Positions 11,963 to 24,190 of a DNA stretch of 64,000 nucleotides are shown one piece after another; position 1 is the stretch's first letter, and every line of letters begins with the position of its first letter. The notes beneath the pieces are model-generated. The model ran no database searches. It was not told where the DNA came from and worked only from the letters and a program-made list of their open reading frames with translations. The stretch is from Galerina marginata (taxonomy: Eukaryota > Basidiomycota > Agaricomycetes > Agaricales > Galerinaceae), in the NCBI GenBank assembly GCA_023014335.1, contig JAECYW010000017.1:1240001-1304000 (forward strand). Reading direction: 5' to 3'. Made by a program: the position numbers and the translations under genes.

Positions 11963-13212
11963 TCATATACAGAACAGCGAACCAACCACGACTGCGAGGA
12001 GCATTAGGACGAGTGATGTTGATGACTTGTAGCTTGATATCGACTCGTTCACGTGTGTGCCCGTCATGTTCGATGCTGCGTTACTGCCCCAGAGCCGGAC
12101 ATTGCGAAAGTAGGTGTGTGTGGTTACTGGCGTCGCCCAGCTGGTATCGGAACCTCCGAAGAAAGTCCTACACAAATGAGGTCCAAGTTTAGGCGAGATC
12201 AAGAATGTACGTACGAAAAGTAGAACCCGTTCGCGGCAACGCTATCGGCAGAACGGATTTGCAGGTTGGTTTGTGACACGGCGAGTAAATCGTTGAAGCT
12301 GCCAGATCGTCAGAAAACGAATTTTGTGATAGAATCAAGAACACCAACTATAGAGCCATATATCCGTTGGCAACGTCAGGAGGATTGTTGAGTTGCACAA
12401 GTAACGTCATTCGCATCCATCTATTCAGGATCGTCAGAATACGGAGGCTAATGCAAAGCTCGGGACTCACTGTCCACTGACGAAACCAAAGGCGCCTCGC
12501 TGGAGGGACACACCGAAATCCGAGTTACAGGTGACCGATTTTTCTGAACATAGGTTGTTGGGGGTAGGAATAGTACGCATAGACTATGAAAAGAATGTTA
12601 GGCCATACATCGCCGCGGAAAGGAAGAAAAATCACGTACTCTCCCCCGAGCCCGACTTTCGCCACATCAACCTCGCACTGAAACAATCGGTACCGGTAGC
12701 CTGGTTTCCTCCACTGCACCCTGTCGAGTTGAGCCCGCCCCGCAGACCAGGCAGCTTCCCACCCTTGACCCAGTCGAACCCGGCATCAAACGCCAGTTCG
12801 TACGACACCATCATCGAATTGAAGCTCGACCCGTCCGTCGAGTTCCACAGCGAGTAGAACTGCGCCCCGCCCGTGTCGTGCGAGAAACTGCCCTCGTTGT
12901 ACTGTCACCCGCAGGACGGGGCTCGTCGGCAGGGCAGCCGTGCTCGCGACGCCCGCGGGCTGCGCGTTCGGGAACGGGTCCTCGACAAAGGCGAGGTTGT
13001 CTGGCCCGTCCTGGATGTGGTTCTTGTTCAGCCCCCAGGTGGCGACGAGGTGCTTCTGTGTGTCGTTCGTCGCCTGCGTCGCGGCGGGCCAGGCCAGGGT
13101 GGTGCTCGTTGCTAGATTGTACTGCTGGGCGACGGCCTCTGGGGCGATCTGCGATGCGGCAAAGGCGGGGTGGAATAGAGCTAGGAGGAAGGGGGAATAG
13201 ATAGGAATACAT
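11963..13212 (-). CDS. Secreted or surface polysaccharide lyase, PL14-like
   Basis: Resembles fungal PL14 (alginate or glucuronan lyase-type) proteins, which cleave uronic-acid glycans by beta-elimination. A hydrophobic signal region (FLLALFHPAFAAS) follows MYSYLF at 13212. Then come the lyase signature parts GSFSHDTGGAQFYSLW, SYELAFDAGFDWVKGGKLPG, the Cys pair in NSTGCSGG...TDCFSARLMW, and near the end HTYFRNVRLWGS. The C-terminus has a Ser/Thr stretch and a hydrophobic tail (LVLMLLAVVVGSLFCI), like a GPI-anchor signal or membrane anchor. One-base breaks are needed at a C-run near 13191 (signal peptide) and near 12899 (before EGSFSH). Real substrate unknown. Its start is 175 bp from the divergent transporter start. 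Confidence 0.78.
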
Positions 13213-13387
13213 GTTTTATTTTGTGGGATAGCGACTGGCCAGCGTCGTTCGATTGTGGGTGTAGACTTCCAAGCACAGAGTTGTTGCCGAATTTGCATCT
13301 ATTTACCCCTTAAAGAATTGATCGGCGAACTGCCCTCCGTCACAGCTACCATCCACCTCAATGCGCTGCTCATAATTCATAGCGCAA

Positions 13388-15556
13388 CATGTTCAAAAAC
13401 TCTACGCGTTCACGGCCAGACACTAACTCTGAATCAGAGTACAGGCAGCCGCTTCTGCATTCAGACTGCCCATGCCGAGACAATATTCACTGCCGGGGAC
13501 GACTCCGATGACGACCTCGAAGGCACGAGCGCTCTCGTCACTCCCGAAAACTGCTCGGGGAACACATTCCTGTGACCTTCAAGGAAGAAGTCGTGGTAAT
13601 TGCCCCCTCACTACGCTCAACGACGTCGAGTCGCGAAACCCGTACGTCGATCACTCCTTGTTCGTGGTTGCGGATCCTAATGCCGTGCCAGAATTCGAGC
13701 AGGACTCTGATGAACTCGACGAAGACTCGGTGCTCGAGATAGACCACTCCCATGTTGCTCCCAGAGGCGAACACGACCAGCGAATGCCACTTCTGGTCGG
13801 TCTCTTCGACTCGTCGGCGTCCCGAAGAAGTATAGACGCCTCGTTGCCTCTCCACGCGACGAACGGAAGCGGAAACGCTGTCAGCGAAGACACGGTTGAT
13901 TTGGATGAGATTGCTGCTAAGCGCACGGCAGGTGGTGGTATGATGGATTCGATAGCCAACATGGCAAATTCCATCCTAGGGCGCAGGTACGTCCGGTTTT
14001 AAAATCATAATCTGCTCCGTCACTTACCCAATGCAGGTATAATCGGTATGATGTTTTGTCTTCATATATTCTTTGGCTTACGCTGGGCGAATTAGGTCTC
14101 CCATACGCCATCCGTCAAGCTGGTTTCTTCACGGGTCTCTTTCTCCTCGTCGTTCTCTGCGCCGTGACAGACTGGACGATCCGCCTCATCGTCATAAATG
14201 CGAAACTGAGTGGAGGACACTCCTACATAGATATTATGACGCATTGTTTTGGTACCAGCGGACGAGCCGCTGTTTCCTTTTTCCAATTTGCCTTTGCTTT
14301 CGGTGGTATGTTCTGTCTGGCCCTCACACCATCATTCTTCGAATTAATTATTTGCTTCAGGCATGTGCGCTTTTGGTATAATCATAGGCGATACCTTACC
14401 TCAGGTTATTCGCTCCGTATTCCCCAAGTTACCTATGATACCCTTCTTCAAAATATTCGCCAATCGGCAATTCCTTATCGCCCTATGCACCATCTGCTTT
14501 TCATATCCTCTGTCCCTGTACCGCGACATCCATAAACTATCTCGCGCATCAGGGCTCGCGCTTGTCGGCATGCTCATCATTGTCTTCTCCGTTCTGATAG
14601 AAGGGCCACATGTCCCACCGAACATGAAAGGCAAACAAGAAGGCAAGTTCTCGATAATCGAGCCGGGCATCTTCCAAGCTATCGGTGTGATCAGTTTCGC
14701 TTTTGGCAAGTGTTCCACCATCTTCTGTGATACAATATCAATGTTGAACGGCACAATTTTTATAGTGTGCCATCACAATTCCCTTCTTATCTATGGAAGT
14801 CTACGAACCCCTACATTAGACAGATTCGCCAAAGTTACCCATGTCTCCACTCTGATATCACTCGTTTCTTGCATGACGCTCGCTGTCTCGGCGTATATTG
14901 TTTTCACCGACAAGACACAAGGAAACATTCTCAACAACTTCCCACAGGTGTGTACGATTGGCATAACTTTTCATCATCACAAATCTTTATGAACTTCAAC
15001 TTTTTTTAATAGAATGACACGTTGATCAACGTCGCTCGTTTTTCATTCGGGTTAAATATGTTCACTACCCTTCCATTGGAACTATTTGTCTGCAGAGAGG
15101 TGGGCTAAAATGAATTGAGGCACATCATAGTGTCACTGATACCACTATTTCAGGTTATCGAGCAGTACTTTTTCTCACATGAGGTATTTAATCCCCAAAG
15201 GCATCTATTCTTTACAACGACGATTCTTTTCTCTTCCATGTTGGGTGAGCAGCAGATCTATAGTTCAGTCCGTATTTCATTCTTACACGGCACCTTCCTG
15301 CCCAGTGGCGTTGGTCACCTGTGACCTGGGTGTCATGCTCGAGATAACAGGGGGTGTGTCAGCCACAACGCTGGCGTTCATATTCCCCGCTGCGTGCTAT
15401 ATCAAGCTCGTTGACAAAAACCTGCCGTGGTACAGCCGGACAAAACTACCAGCATTTATTTGTGTTGGGTTTGGTATTCTTGTCATGACAATCTCCCTCT
15501 ACCTTGCGCTTGCCAAATCGTGGACACCAGAAGGGTCACCAAAAATATGCATGTAG
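13388..15556 (+). CDS. AVT-type (vacuolar) amino-acid transporter
   Basis: Member of the amino acid/auxin permease family (Aa_trans), closest in feel to yeast AVT vacuolar transporters. A long acidic, Ser-rich cytosolic N-terminus (EQDSDELDEDSVLEIDHS) leads to IANMANSILG/AGIIG/LPYAIRQAGF split by two introns. Membrane segments follow: FFTGLFLLVVLCAVTDW, FFQFAFAFGG/MCAFGIIIG, FLIALCTICFSYPLSL, ALVGMLIIVFSVLIEG, FQAIGVISFAFGKCS, STLISLVSCMTLAVSAYIVF, FSFGLNMFTTLPLELFVC and FICVGFGILVMTISLYLAL. Ends SWTPEGSPKICM. Frame breaks occur in the N-terminal exon and near 13983 (one extra base in ILG-AG). The start at 13388 is the first ATG of the region and is uncertain. Confidence 0.85.
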
Positions 15557-15700
15557 TAGAGCAGCCTACCTCCATAGGATGGATGGATTCGATTTTTAAC
15601 AGGGTGTATTAATTTACTCTAGATCAAGATGGACCATTTGTACATAGGATGGCAGTGTAATTAGTAATTATAAGGTCTCGTTCTTCGGACAAGAAGAAAT

Positions 15701-17575
15701 TCATGGAGCGTGCAGCAGATCCGTAAGACCGGGGATGTCATTGACAGCTTCGAGCCGGATGCCTTTAGCGAGGCTCTCTTTGGAAGATAGAGGGGAGACG
15801 CTGAGTTCCTTGTAGTTGCTCCAGATGTGCTCGACGCGTTCGAGCGGACTTTGGTCAGGTTTGCAGCTGTCGGGATCACAGACGAGCAACCAGATGGCAT
15901 CGTAGCCTCCAGCTTGTGAGAGGAAGAAGCAATGAGAACCATGGACCAGATGTGAGGGATATGGACTTACCACCGGGGACTCCTCCTCCGATGACACCAG
16001 CGAGAGAGACACAGGCATCCAATAACCTTGTCTGCTCTATGGGTTCGATAGGCACTCCTGAAAGAGTGCCCATCTGCCTCATCTGGGCGCGTACTTCCTG
16101 AAAAGGAATTAGGACACGTATTTTAGGCGGGCGTCCAGAAGTTTTACCTGTGAGAGCCGATGCGCTTCATAGAAAGTTTGTACGATCGGAAGCTCGGCTG
16201 GTGGCTGCCAAGGATTGGCATCCCACTACATTTAATCAGCATTCTTGCAGTTGAAATATTTTGCAGAGATGTTTCAAACTACCTGGACAGGCTTGTAATG
16301 AGGAAATGTATTTGACAGCACTTTTGTAATTTTCCGGGTCTTGGTCGTGAAGCTTTGACAGCTGCAAGAGCGTTTGAGCAAGGGACTGGTTCACTTGGTC
16401 AAGATGCGTCCAAAGTGCGTCCGCTGCAAAAGGCAGGTGAATAAGTGGTTAACAAGCCCTGGAACGAGGATTAAACACACCTTCCGCTTTTTGCTCCTTA
16501 CGCCATTTCAAGACCTTGCCTACAAGTGAAGGGGTATCGCTGCCTGCGTCAACGTCCGCAAGCATAATACGGGTATACGGTGGGAGTTTGAACCCTCCAA
16601 TCTGGTAATTCCAGGCAGCATTGGAAGGCTGACAAGATTGGGGATAGTTTGGGCTGAGTGAAAGCGTTCAGCATGACTGTCATAAACGAAACAGAGTTCG
16701 ACACGCACGACGTTTTCGTCCATCAAATCCTGGATAACGGAAGGGATCGAAGCGCGTGTAGAGGTGGCTGCCAAAGACAGCCGCAGAGACATCGAATCCA
16801 CTACCGACTTTTCCCTGTGCGACGCAATGCACAAATTGGGCGAGGTTGTGCGCCAGCCGCCGGCCTTCTCCCTTGTCATCGGAGAGAGACGCTTCAGGGA
16901 TGACTGACAAGTGCACGAGGAGGGCCGAGGTAAGAGAGGTGATGAGAGCGGCCGAGGAGCCCAAGCCCGTTTTGTGGACATCCGAAAGTCGGACCTCCAT
17001 TGGACTGAGCGGTGGGATGGCAGAAAGGGACGCGATGGTCCGGGGAAGACCCAGAGCTTCGAGCTAGAAGCCTGTGAATACTGTGGAAATTATCTTGAAC
17101 AAGATGACCCACCTTTGCACGTTGCGAATAAAAGTCATTGTCGCCGACGATGGTGATGTCCAAACCTCGCGACAGGGCATCCTGGATAGCAGCGAGCCCT
17201 TTGATCTCAACGGCCAGGGCGATAGTATGTTGCAAAGCAAGATGTACGAATTTATTTTTGCTGGTGCTGCATCAACCGGAACGAGGTTACTTTTTGGCAG
17301 CTAGGAATCATACGATTTGGGACTACGGACTTTTGGCTCCAGGGTTCGATCACAACGGAGGGCTCGGTAGCGGCAGCATAGGACCAGGTTGCATCGATAA
17401 ATTGGGGGGATCTGACGCGTATGGTCGCCGGTTTGAGAGAGGGTTCGTCGCAGATCGCAGTGTAGAAACGCGACGAGGTGGAGACGACGACGCCAGAGTA
17501 TGCTGGATCGAGCACGAGATAACCTCCAGCGACAAGAACCTTACCTGGCGCTGAAATAATGGTTGTATGAGCCAT
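15701..17575 (-). CDS. ERG8: Phosphomevalonate kinase
   Basis: Converts mevalonate-5-phosphate to mevalonate-5-diphosphate in the cytosolic mevalonate pathway feeding ergosterol and isoprenoids. Starts [20 protein letters not shown], the family's N-terminal motif. Then [34 protein letters not shown], and the GHMP-kinase ATP-binding motif [34 protein letters not shown] follows, then FDENVV-type sequence ([15 protein letters not shown]). The last exons read [19 protein letters not shown] sequence and end [10 protein letters not shown]. One extra base near 16742 separates FDP from SVIQDLM. Convergent with the transporter (144 bp between stops). Lies 265 bp downstream of the ferrochelatase stop on the same strand. 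Confidence 0.92.
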
Positions 17576-17840
17576 GTCAGCTGGCTTAGACTCGGAGGAG
17601 AAGAAAGGAATGTATTGGATCAGGATAAAATCATGGATAGCTTTATAGTGCACTGCAGTGGTTCGTTCTTGCCATCTTTTATCAGGCTTACATACTCAGC
17701 TTGGTATTTTTCCCATACATACACCGCGGGCGACAGATTCCACAACGTAATCGCATTCAAATTTCGCGTCCAAGCTTCAGCGCCAGTGTTCGAACAATTT
17801 GCCATTGAGGGTATCACCACTCGCTAAAAATACATGCACG

Positions 17841-19281
17841 CTTATCTCCCGCTTCGCTTAAACCAAGCTTTTTGCTGCCCACACGTTTCGTTGGTGCATC
17901 CAGGACACCGAAGGCCCAATTGAATACTTGTGGGTCCCTTCCCCGCGGCACAGTCGCGAAGATGTTCTGCTGCAATGTCGGCCAACGCCCGAATGAACAC
18001 AGGAGAATCATTCAGAGACGCTGCGCGGTGAACTTCGATGCCATGCTGAGCGAGATGGTCCCAAAATCAGCAAATGAAACAGGGGTTGATGTATAGAAAG
18101 ATAGCCTACCTCTCTAGCCTCCTTAGCGTACTCAAGGTCGAGTTCGTAGAGTGTCTCAATGTGGTCGCTCGTAAACGCGATAGGAACAAGCACGACTTGC
18201 TTCTTTCCCAGCCGAGCAAGCCCCTTCAGAGCCTCACTTGTCTGCATACCCATCCATGCTGACGGCCCGACTTGCGATTGCCACACCAGCCGATATGGGT
18301 TCGAGTAACCTAATCTTTGCATCACAGCTGCGACCGAGGCGGAGACTTCGAGCACATATGGATCTCCGCGGTTGACGACAGACATGGGCAATGAGTGTGC
18401 CGAAAACAATAACACAGTTTCCGCGCGCTTGTCGGCCGGAAATTTGGACAGAGCTGTCTCAATATTCTGCGCGACTGCCTGAGGAACCAAACCGAATCAA
18501 TCTTGATGAAGTAAAAAGCTGATAAAGTTTAAGAATACCTCAATGAAGCCGGAATGTGTACCCCATCGGTCTATGACACTCCAGTCGATACCAGCCAGGA
18601 TCGCCGTCGTTTCTTTTTCGATACAACTCGTTCAGACTACTTCCAGTTGTGCTGCAGCTATATTGCGGGTATTGAGTAAACGCGATCGCTCTCTTGACGC
18701 CGTCTTCCTTCATCTGGCGTGCGGCTACTTCCGTGAGTGGCCGAGCGTAGCGGAAGGCGACATACGCTTTGTGCGGGGCCGTTTCCGGATGTAGCTCATC
18801 AAGAAGCTGGGCCATTCCGTCACCTTGGAGCTGGGTATAATGAAGAATCGGAGAACCACCTCCAATGTCGGCATATTGCTGTTCGATTTTGGGTGTCCGT
18901 CGACGGGCAATGATCGGAGCAAGGAATCGCTGGAATGGCAGCGGGATGAGGTCTCCGTCCATGAAGAGGTTCTTCAAGAAGTCGTGTGTTTCCTCAACCT
19001 AAACGCGCAGCCCAGGTTGAGTTGGCAGCGCGTAAAAGGATATGCGACGCATGAGCTTACAGGTCGAAGGGCCACCCATGTTCAACATAACGATGGCTAG
19101 GATGGCTCAGTATGCAGGTCTATTGCGAAAATGCACGACAAGCTTACCTGTGGGACTGAGAACATCGTGAGCTACCATAACGGCTGGACTGGCATCCAAA
19201 TCACCTTTTTCCAGTCGCGTGGGCGGTCGCGTACGAGCGGGAGAGCGCGCGGGAGACGAGAGACGTGCGTAGAAGAGCCAT
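17841..19281 (-). CDS. HEM15: Ferrochelatase (mitochondrial)
   Basis: Inserts ferrous iron into protoporphyrin IX, the last step of heme synthesis, on the matrix side of the mitochondrial inner membrane. The N-terminus [20 protein letters not shown] is a typical presequence. [12 protein letters not shown] follows an intron, then [60 protein letters not shown], the active-site histidine motif [25 protein letters not shown] and [19 protein letters not shown]. The C-terminus carries cysteines in [12 protein letters not shown], consistent with the [2Fe-2S] ferrochelatase type. A one-base break at the A-run near 19205 separates the presequence from [16 protein letters not shown]. Confidence 0.94.
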
Positions 19282-19430
19282 GGCAAAAAGTTAGAAGGCA
19301 AGGAAGGGAGGGAGGTGGATGGCCGAATAAATAAACGTTAAACGTGGACGCGAACTCGGACACGATCAAGTGCTCCGCCAGCCAATCAAACAGGTCCCAT
19401 TCTATTCACACACTCACACGCTATATACGT

Positions 19431-21389
19431 TTACTCTACATCTCTCTTCGGCAATGTCGCTTTCCAGGCTGCAATCTCTCCCCGGCGTCGGTACCATTGT
19501 AGCACTGGTAAACTAATACACGATATCACTATCCACACGGTCAGAATCCCGAAGTTCAGGCCCACTGTCAAGCACGTTATTCTTCATCCAAGTTCTCATG
19601 CAACTGATGCGCTCACATTCGTTTTTCGTCCCAAAGACGATGCTTCTCACCCCCCGAGATATTTGGTAGAACGGGGCAGCGTGCCCATAGTTGTAAAGAA
19701 CCGGCAGGGCATCAATCGGCCACAAGCATACCGATACGTTTCCTGTGGAGCCGTTAGTCGGTACATAAAACACCGACTCGCGATGAACCTGCCTATTATC
19801 CATAGGATCAAGAACACTTGAATATACTTTATCGTCAACAAGGTCATCATCGACTCCAGTGCCAGACCTCTGCATGGAAAGTTTGTTACTACCACGGCCG
19901 TGCATTTCCGAGGCAGAACTTTGTTACTTACGCTGCTGTCATCCCAAACCATGATAACATCCAGAACAGCACGAACCCAGCGTGCCCAAAGCTAGTAGGA
20001 AAAGGTATGTCAGAACCCAAGAATCTTCCAGATTAAAACGTCAAACATACTATCGCTCGAACGGCAGTTTGAAGAAAAGAGTCAGCAATGTATATGCAAG
20101 CTATATGAGGCTCTTCAGCGATGACCCAGGTATTTCCCTAGAGAACTTACAGAGAGGACCAAATATACCATGATTGGCGAGATTATCCGAACTCGGATTA
20201 GGGATGCAGTCGTCAACTGACGTTCTATGCCAGAAACCGCCCTTGCGAGTATTCCGGCGTTCTTGAACAGGTGAGCAGTGTTTGCGGAGTATTCAAGGTA
20301 GTTACTTACGACCACAATAAATGAAAGAATCAACAGGTAAATCAGGCCGATAAATGTAACAGCCGTGGCTCTGAAATAGAAACAATGCGCTGGGTGAGTC
20401 AAGTCGCGATAAAATGAACACAAAGTCGTACACTGGTGTGTCAAAAGGCCGTATATTTTGCATTGTGAAGTAAATTGGACGCGTCAAGATATCTGGTGAA
20501 ATCGATGAAATGGAATTATTTGAGTGAATAATGTCTGTCATTATTTTCACGGCGTAGTCGTGAGTTATTTGATCTAAGAGGGTTGTAATCTGCAGCAGAT
20601 CAGCATTCATTATCGACCATTAACTTGGAGACTAACTGTAGGCCGCAGCAAAGTTCGGCTAAGAATTAGATTCCGTTAATTTAAATTCTCGGACTGAGCT
20701 CAGAATTTACATACAAAGCGTTTTCATTCCGAGCTTCTTGGCCGTATGCAGTGATAGCACTTGAGGTGTTGAAAGCTGATGCATTTCCCGTCAAGCTCGC
20801 ATTCAAGCCGAGTGTTGATCTTGGATTAACTGAATAAGGTGGCGAAAATGAGCTTTATTGTGGGAGAGCAGGGTGGCACCAAGGACCAGTGTTCTCACTT
20901 GTAACCGCCACCCAACACTGTTCATCCAGTAACGCAGCAGCCACATCTCCTGGACCATTCGGAAAGTCGGTAGCTCGCCGCACGCGCCAATCGATAACAT
21001 GGGAGAAGACCTTGTCGTGACTGAGCGCTTCTGTTACAAACTGGCCTATCTCAGCTCCGTCAAAGTCCTGATTGAACAGGCGTTCAGTGTGGTCCATTTT
21101 GGGATAATGTAAAAGAACATACAACAATCCACCCTTGCAAACTTCGCGCGGGAATCTTCCACAGTGCACCCCAGTAGATGGAAAAGATACCAAAAATGGC
21201 CCCAACGATTATGCAGGTACGTTGGAGTAGGATTTTAATATAGATTCTCCGTGCCTCCGCGACTTCTGATCCCTCGCCTAAAAATTGAACGGAATACGGC
21301 ATAGGGGCAACAGGCGCCATAGTGGATGAGGTCGTGGGTGTGTCCTGACCGGAGACAGTGACCTCACTGTCGATTTTCTCCGAATTCAT
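19431..21389 (-). CDS. DUF3533 / SNG1-like multi-pass membrane protein
   Basis: Matches the DUF3533 family, which includes yeast Sng1, a plasma-membrane protein linked to nitrosoguanidine resistance and lipid asymmetry. Its molecular activity is not settled. A short soluble N-terminus (MNSEKIDSEVTVSG) leads to a first membrane segment IIVGAIFGIFSIYWGALWK, the family-typical DFDGAEIGQFVTEALSHDKV, and a large external domain (PGDVAAALLDEQCWVAVT). C-terminal membrane segments follow: AVTFIGLIYLLILSFIVVVS, TIKYIQVFLILWIIG, VSVCLWPIDALPVLYNYGHA, then FYQISRGVRSIVFGTKNE. The last exon reads LNFGILTVWIVISCISLPVL and ends KRDVE at 19431. Many short introns. Start and stop frames agree without a needed shift. 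Confidence 0.85.
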
Positions 21390-22459
21390 CGATAGAGGCG
21401 GTAAAGACGCAGGCGAAGGAGAGAAACAAGGAGGGCCCAGTAATATCCGCGCTGGCTTTCATCCTTCAAGCAGTTTATCAGAAGTTCACACCGGCCTTCG
21501 TACCTTTACACCGAAGCGGTGATCCACTTGCCAATTACCCGAGTATAGTACACGTGAAGAAGGAGAGAAGCGTCATTTTGTTCCAAAATTATGCATTGGT
21601 GGAACGCACAGGAGCCTGTCGACAGGAGTCGGGTTCGGAATGTCGACAGCCAATGATGTACGCACTCCGTATTGATCGATGTCACCTATATTGGAAGTAT
21701 GCACTCCAAACTGTTGTAAAGTCATATGGCCCAACTTGAATGTTCGCGCTAGAACAGTTTAGGCGACAAGGAGAAAAAGCCGTTTTTTCTTGAATTTTCT
21801 TCACAACTTGGGTTTGAAGTTTGTTGGACGATGAAGTGGCCGAGTTGGAGAGCATCATCGTTGACGTGTCGCGACGTTGGGAACGCCCCCACTCCGACCC
21901 CGAATGGAGTTTGTGTGGTGCCAATGGGCAATGGACCATTATCGGCCGGTCCGAGTAATGATTAAGTAGTGCAGCAAGGTGCATTCCAGAATGGTGGTGC
22001 TAACAAGTGCGCGGGGAATGTGGTCAAGTCCACGAGCGCTTATTTGACCATCGGGCTCGGTTATTTTCATGCCGGTGATCGGTCATTGGGGCTGGCGTCC
22101 ACCATGGCCAGGACGGGAGTCATGGGTCCTGGGTATTGAAATCCAACACATGAGACTCGAATGGGACGAAATATGCTGAATCGCCGAGACGCGGGATGCC
22201 GAAGCCCATCTGTGAAAGTAGAGTACGGCCAAAAACAGACAGTGCCTTCACTGATGGCAACTTCTAAGATTACAATGAAAATCCGAAGCTATTTCAGCTG
22301 TAACTGTATCAAACAAAATTGCGGTGTATCTCAGTGCAAATCATCACATTTCTCTCTCTGTATCATGTCTCCGGTTGGCCGAAAGAGGCATAATCAGCGC
22401 TTTCACAAGCTCTGTATTCGTTTTGCGGGTCCCCGCAAGTTGTTGCCCTGCATCCAAAT
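21390..22459. other. Intergenic, no supported gene
   Basis: Upstream of the DUF3533 gene and downstream of the gamma-tubulin relic. Contains only short, low-complexity open frames on both strands. No RNA gene or mobile-element coding sequence was recognised. Confidence 0.5.
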
Positions 22460-23815
22460 TAGAACTACGAGCAATATGTTATGTAGAAACAGCGAACCTG
22501 GCATCCTTCCATGATATCGTCGAGCTTGCTTTAGAAAGGCGTTTCGTATTCGAAGCTTATCAAACTGATAAGATCCATTCTTTTCCAGCAACGGCTGCAA
22601 CGCTCCCCCATGAGTTGTCGGAATGTAGATATCGAAGAAGGCCCTACCTAGACAATGCTGGTGTGAATAGCTAGCATCACGCCACTGAGGCGATGGCTTG
22701 CACGGTTGTAAGGAGATCTGCGTGTGAGAGCAATTTGATTGTCGCAGGGCCTCATGAAATGAAGCTGACCAATTGCCGCTCTCGAATTCGAAGTAAACAC
22801 TGGCCAAACCAGGAAATATGGACGAACAACATAAAGTAACAAACCTCCTCTAGGTCCACATCCCCTTGGACGATATTAGGTTTGAAATATAAACAGAAGA
22901 CTTTGACAGTGGAATAGAAACCATGCGATTTCTAGGTTGACATCCAGAAGAGCTGTTTTCCTGATAGCCTTCGCCTATGAAACAGAGGTTGATGAATAAG
23001 ACCAACCGATTGTAGTTTGATTGCTGGTCAAAGGCGTGCACGATGTAGCAACGGGGAGTTGGGATCAACTAAGCCACCACACTGACAAGGTCGGTGAACA
23101 TTAACCTAGGGAGTCCAATTGTCTGGGTGCTGACAGCCGTGAATGTTGCAAATAGTTTATTGTTTGATCGAAGGAGCGCATCGACTGCAATGTGAAAGAG
23201 AGGCGTTTTCCAGGACGATGACAGAATCGGCGTTATTCGCAAGTCGTTTGAAAGTGAGCATAGCGTTATAAGGCTGTACAACATCACCATCTTGCGCGTT
23301 CAGGAACCACTATAAGTCTGGACCAATTTCTATCGTCGAGGCCTTAGAGAAAATAAGAACACATTCCAGATCCAGCTCCTCCTGCATCGAATGCATCACC
23401 ATGAATGCCTATAATATATTCTTGATATCTGAAACTCGGCAGAAGGTTTGACCAATTTACGTTACCTCAAGCGAGTCACTCCCTTCCACATCCTGGTCTA
23501 TCGTGTCCCTGATATCTTCATGAACCCCCTTTCCAAAGTCAAAGCCTTGAGCTCAGTTGTTGCCAGCCCCGCCACCCTCTTGGATATGAATATATTATAG
23601 AGGCGACCATACCGCAACGAAAGAAAGTTGTTAATTACCTATTAACCATTAGCTTCAGCAAATCACTGATCATGAGGAAACGGGCGTACCCTAGGTTCGA
23701 GGACCATCAGAATTGTACGCGGAACGTAGTGAGTCCGTTTGATAAAATAAAGCGCCAGTTCCTGTCGTCGGCGTCGATAGTATGCTCAGCGCATAGAGCC
23801 CACTGACAGATGAAT
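22460..23815 (-). pseudogene. Decayed gamma-tubulin copy
   Basis: Gamma-tubulin nucleates microtubules at spindle pole bodies. On the minus strand, pieces of it appear in order across three frames: LCAEHTID (about 23790), HYVPRTILMVLEPRV, EGGGAGNN, AQGFDFGKGVHEDIRDTIDQ, VEGSDSLEAFMVMHS, AGGAGSGMCSYFL, DVVQPYNAMLTFKRLANNAD, VIVLENASLSH, IAVDALLRSNNKLF, LIPTPRCYIVHAFDQQ, QPRNRMVSIPLSKSSVYIS, ALTRRSPYNRASHRLSGVML and QFDKLRIRNAFLKQA. The conserved Trp after GGGAGNN is TGA, and in-frame stops follow SYFL (TAA) and LVSVVA (TAG). Frameshifts separate several blocks. The N-terminal nucleotide-binding start (QAGQCGNQ) is absent. Stops plus a missing N-terminus mark it as a pseudogene, beyond the one-base noise seen elsewhere. 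It ends about 270 bp from the tandem array. Confidence 0.85.
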
Positions 23816-24085
23816 TAGCAAAGATTGGCAAATGGAGAAGGGCAGAAAATCTTCAAGTTTTCCCACTCTAGTTTCCACATTTACCCAGTGGCAAGGTTAC
23901 AAATTGTGGCATATCAAGTCGAGTAAATTTTAGATCTGAGGCGCTTGACTTCAGTTCTCAAAAGCACACATTTCTGAGGTTAGAGAAGGGAGTCAAGGGG
24001 CCACCAAAAGCGGCGAGCCTCAGTTTCAAAAGGCGGAACCAATGCAACAACATCACGTGTAACGCGTTAAATTGATTGTCGCGTT
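23816..24085. other. Spacer between gamma-tubulin relic and tandem array
   Basis: No coding content seen. Includes CACGTG (24055-24060) and the 10-bp palindrome TAACGCGTTA at 24060-24069, just before the array. Confidence 0.5.
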
Positions 24086-24125
24086 GTTGAGGCAGCTTCG
24101 CCATTCCAAGGGATTTCCAAAAGTG

Positions 24126-24190
24126 GACGATTTTCGATCAAGGACCGATTTTGACCGAGCAGACCGATTTGAAATCCGAAGGACCGATTT
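24126..24190 (+). repeat. Iteron-like GACCGATTT repeats (unit 1; present in every unit)
   Basis: GACGATTT at 24126 and GACCGATTT at 24143, 24162 and 24182, spaced 17, 19 and 20 bp apart. They are followed by CACGTG and a GC-rich block. The same arrangement recurs every 1125 bp. Spacing near two helical turns would suit repeated protein binding, but no binding factor is known. Confidence 0.7.

Noticed and set aside
3700..13990. Programmed ribosomal frameshifting in RPB3, NAR1 and others
   Set aside because: Too many unrelated genes are affected, shifts go in both directions, and no shared slippery site exists; sequence error is simpler.
22403..22807. 134-residue minus frame as a separate gene
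   Set aside because: It is the frame-shifted C-terminal part of the gamma-tubulin relic.
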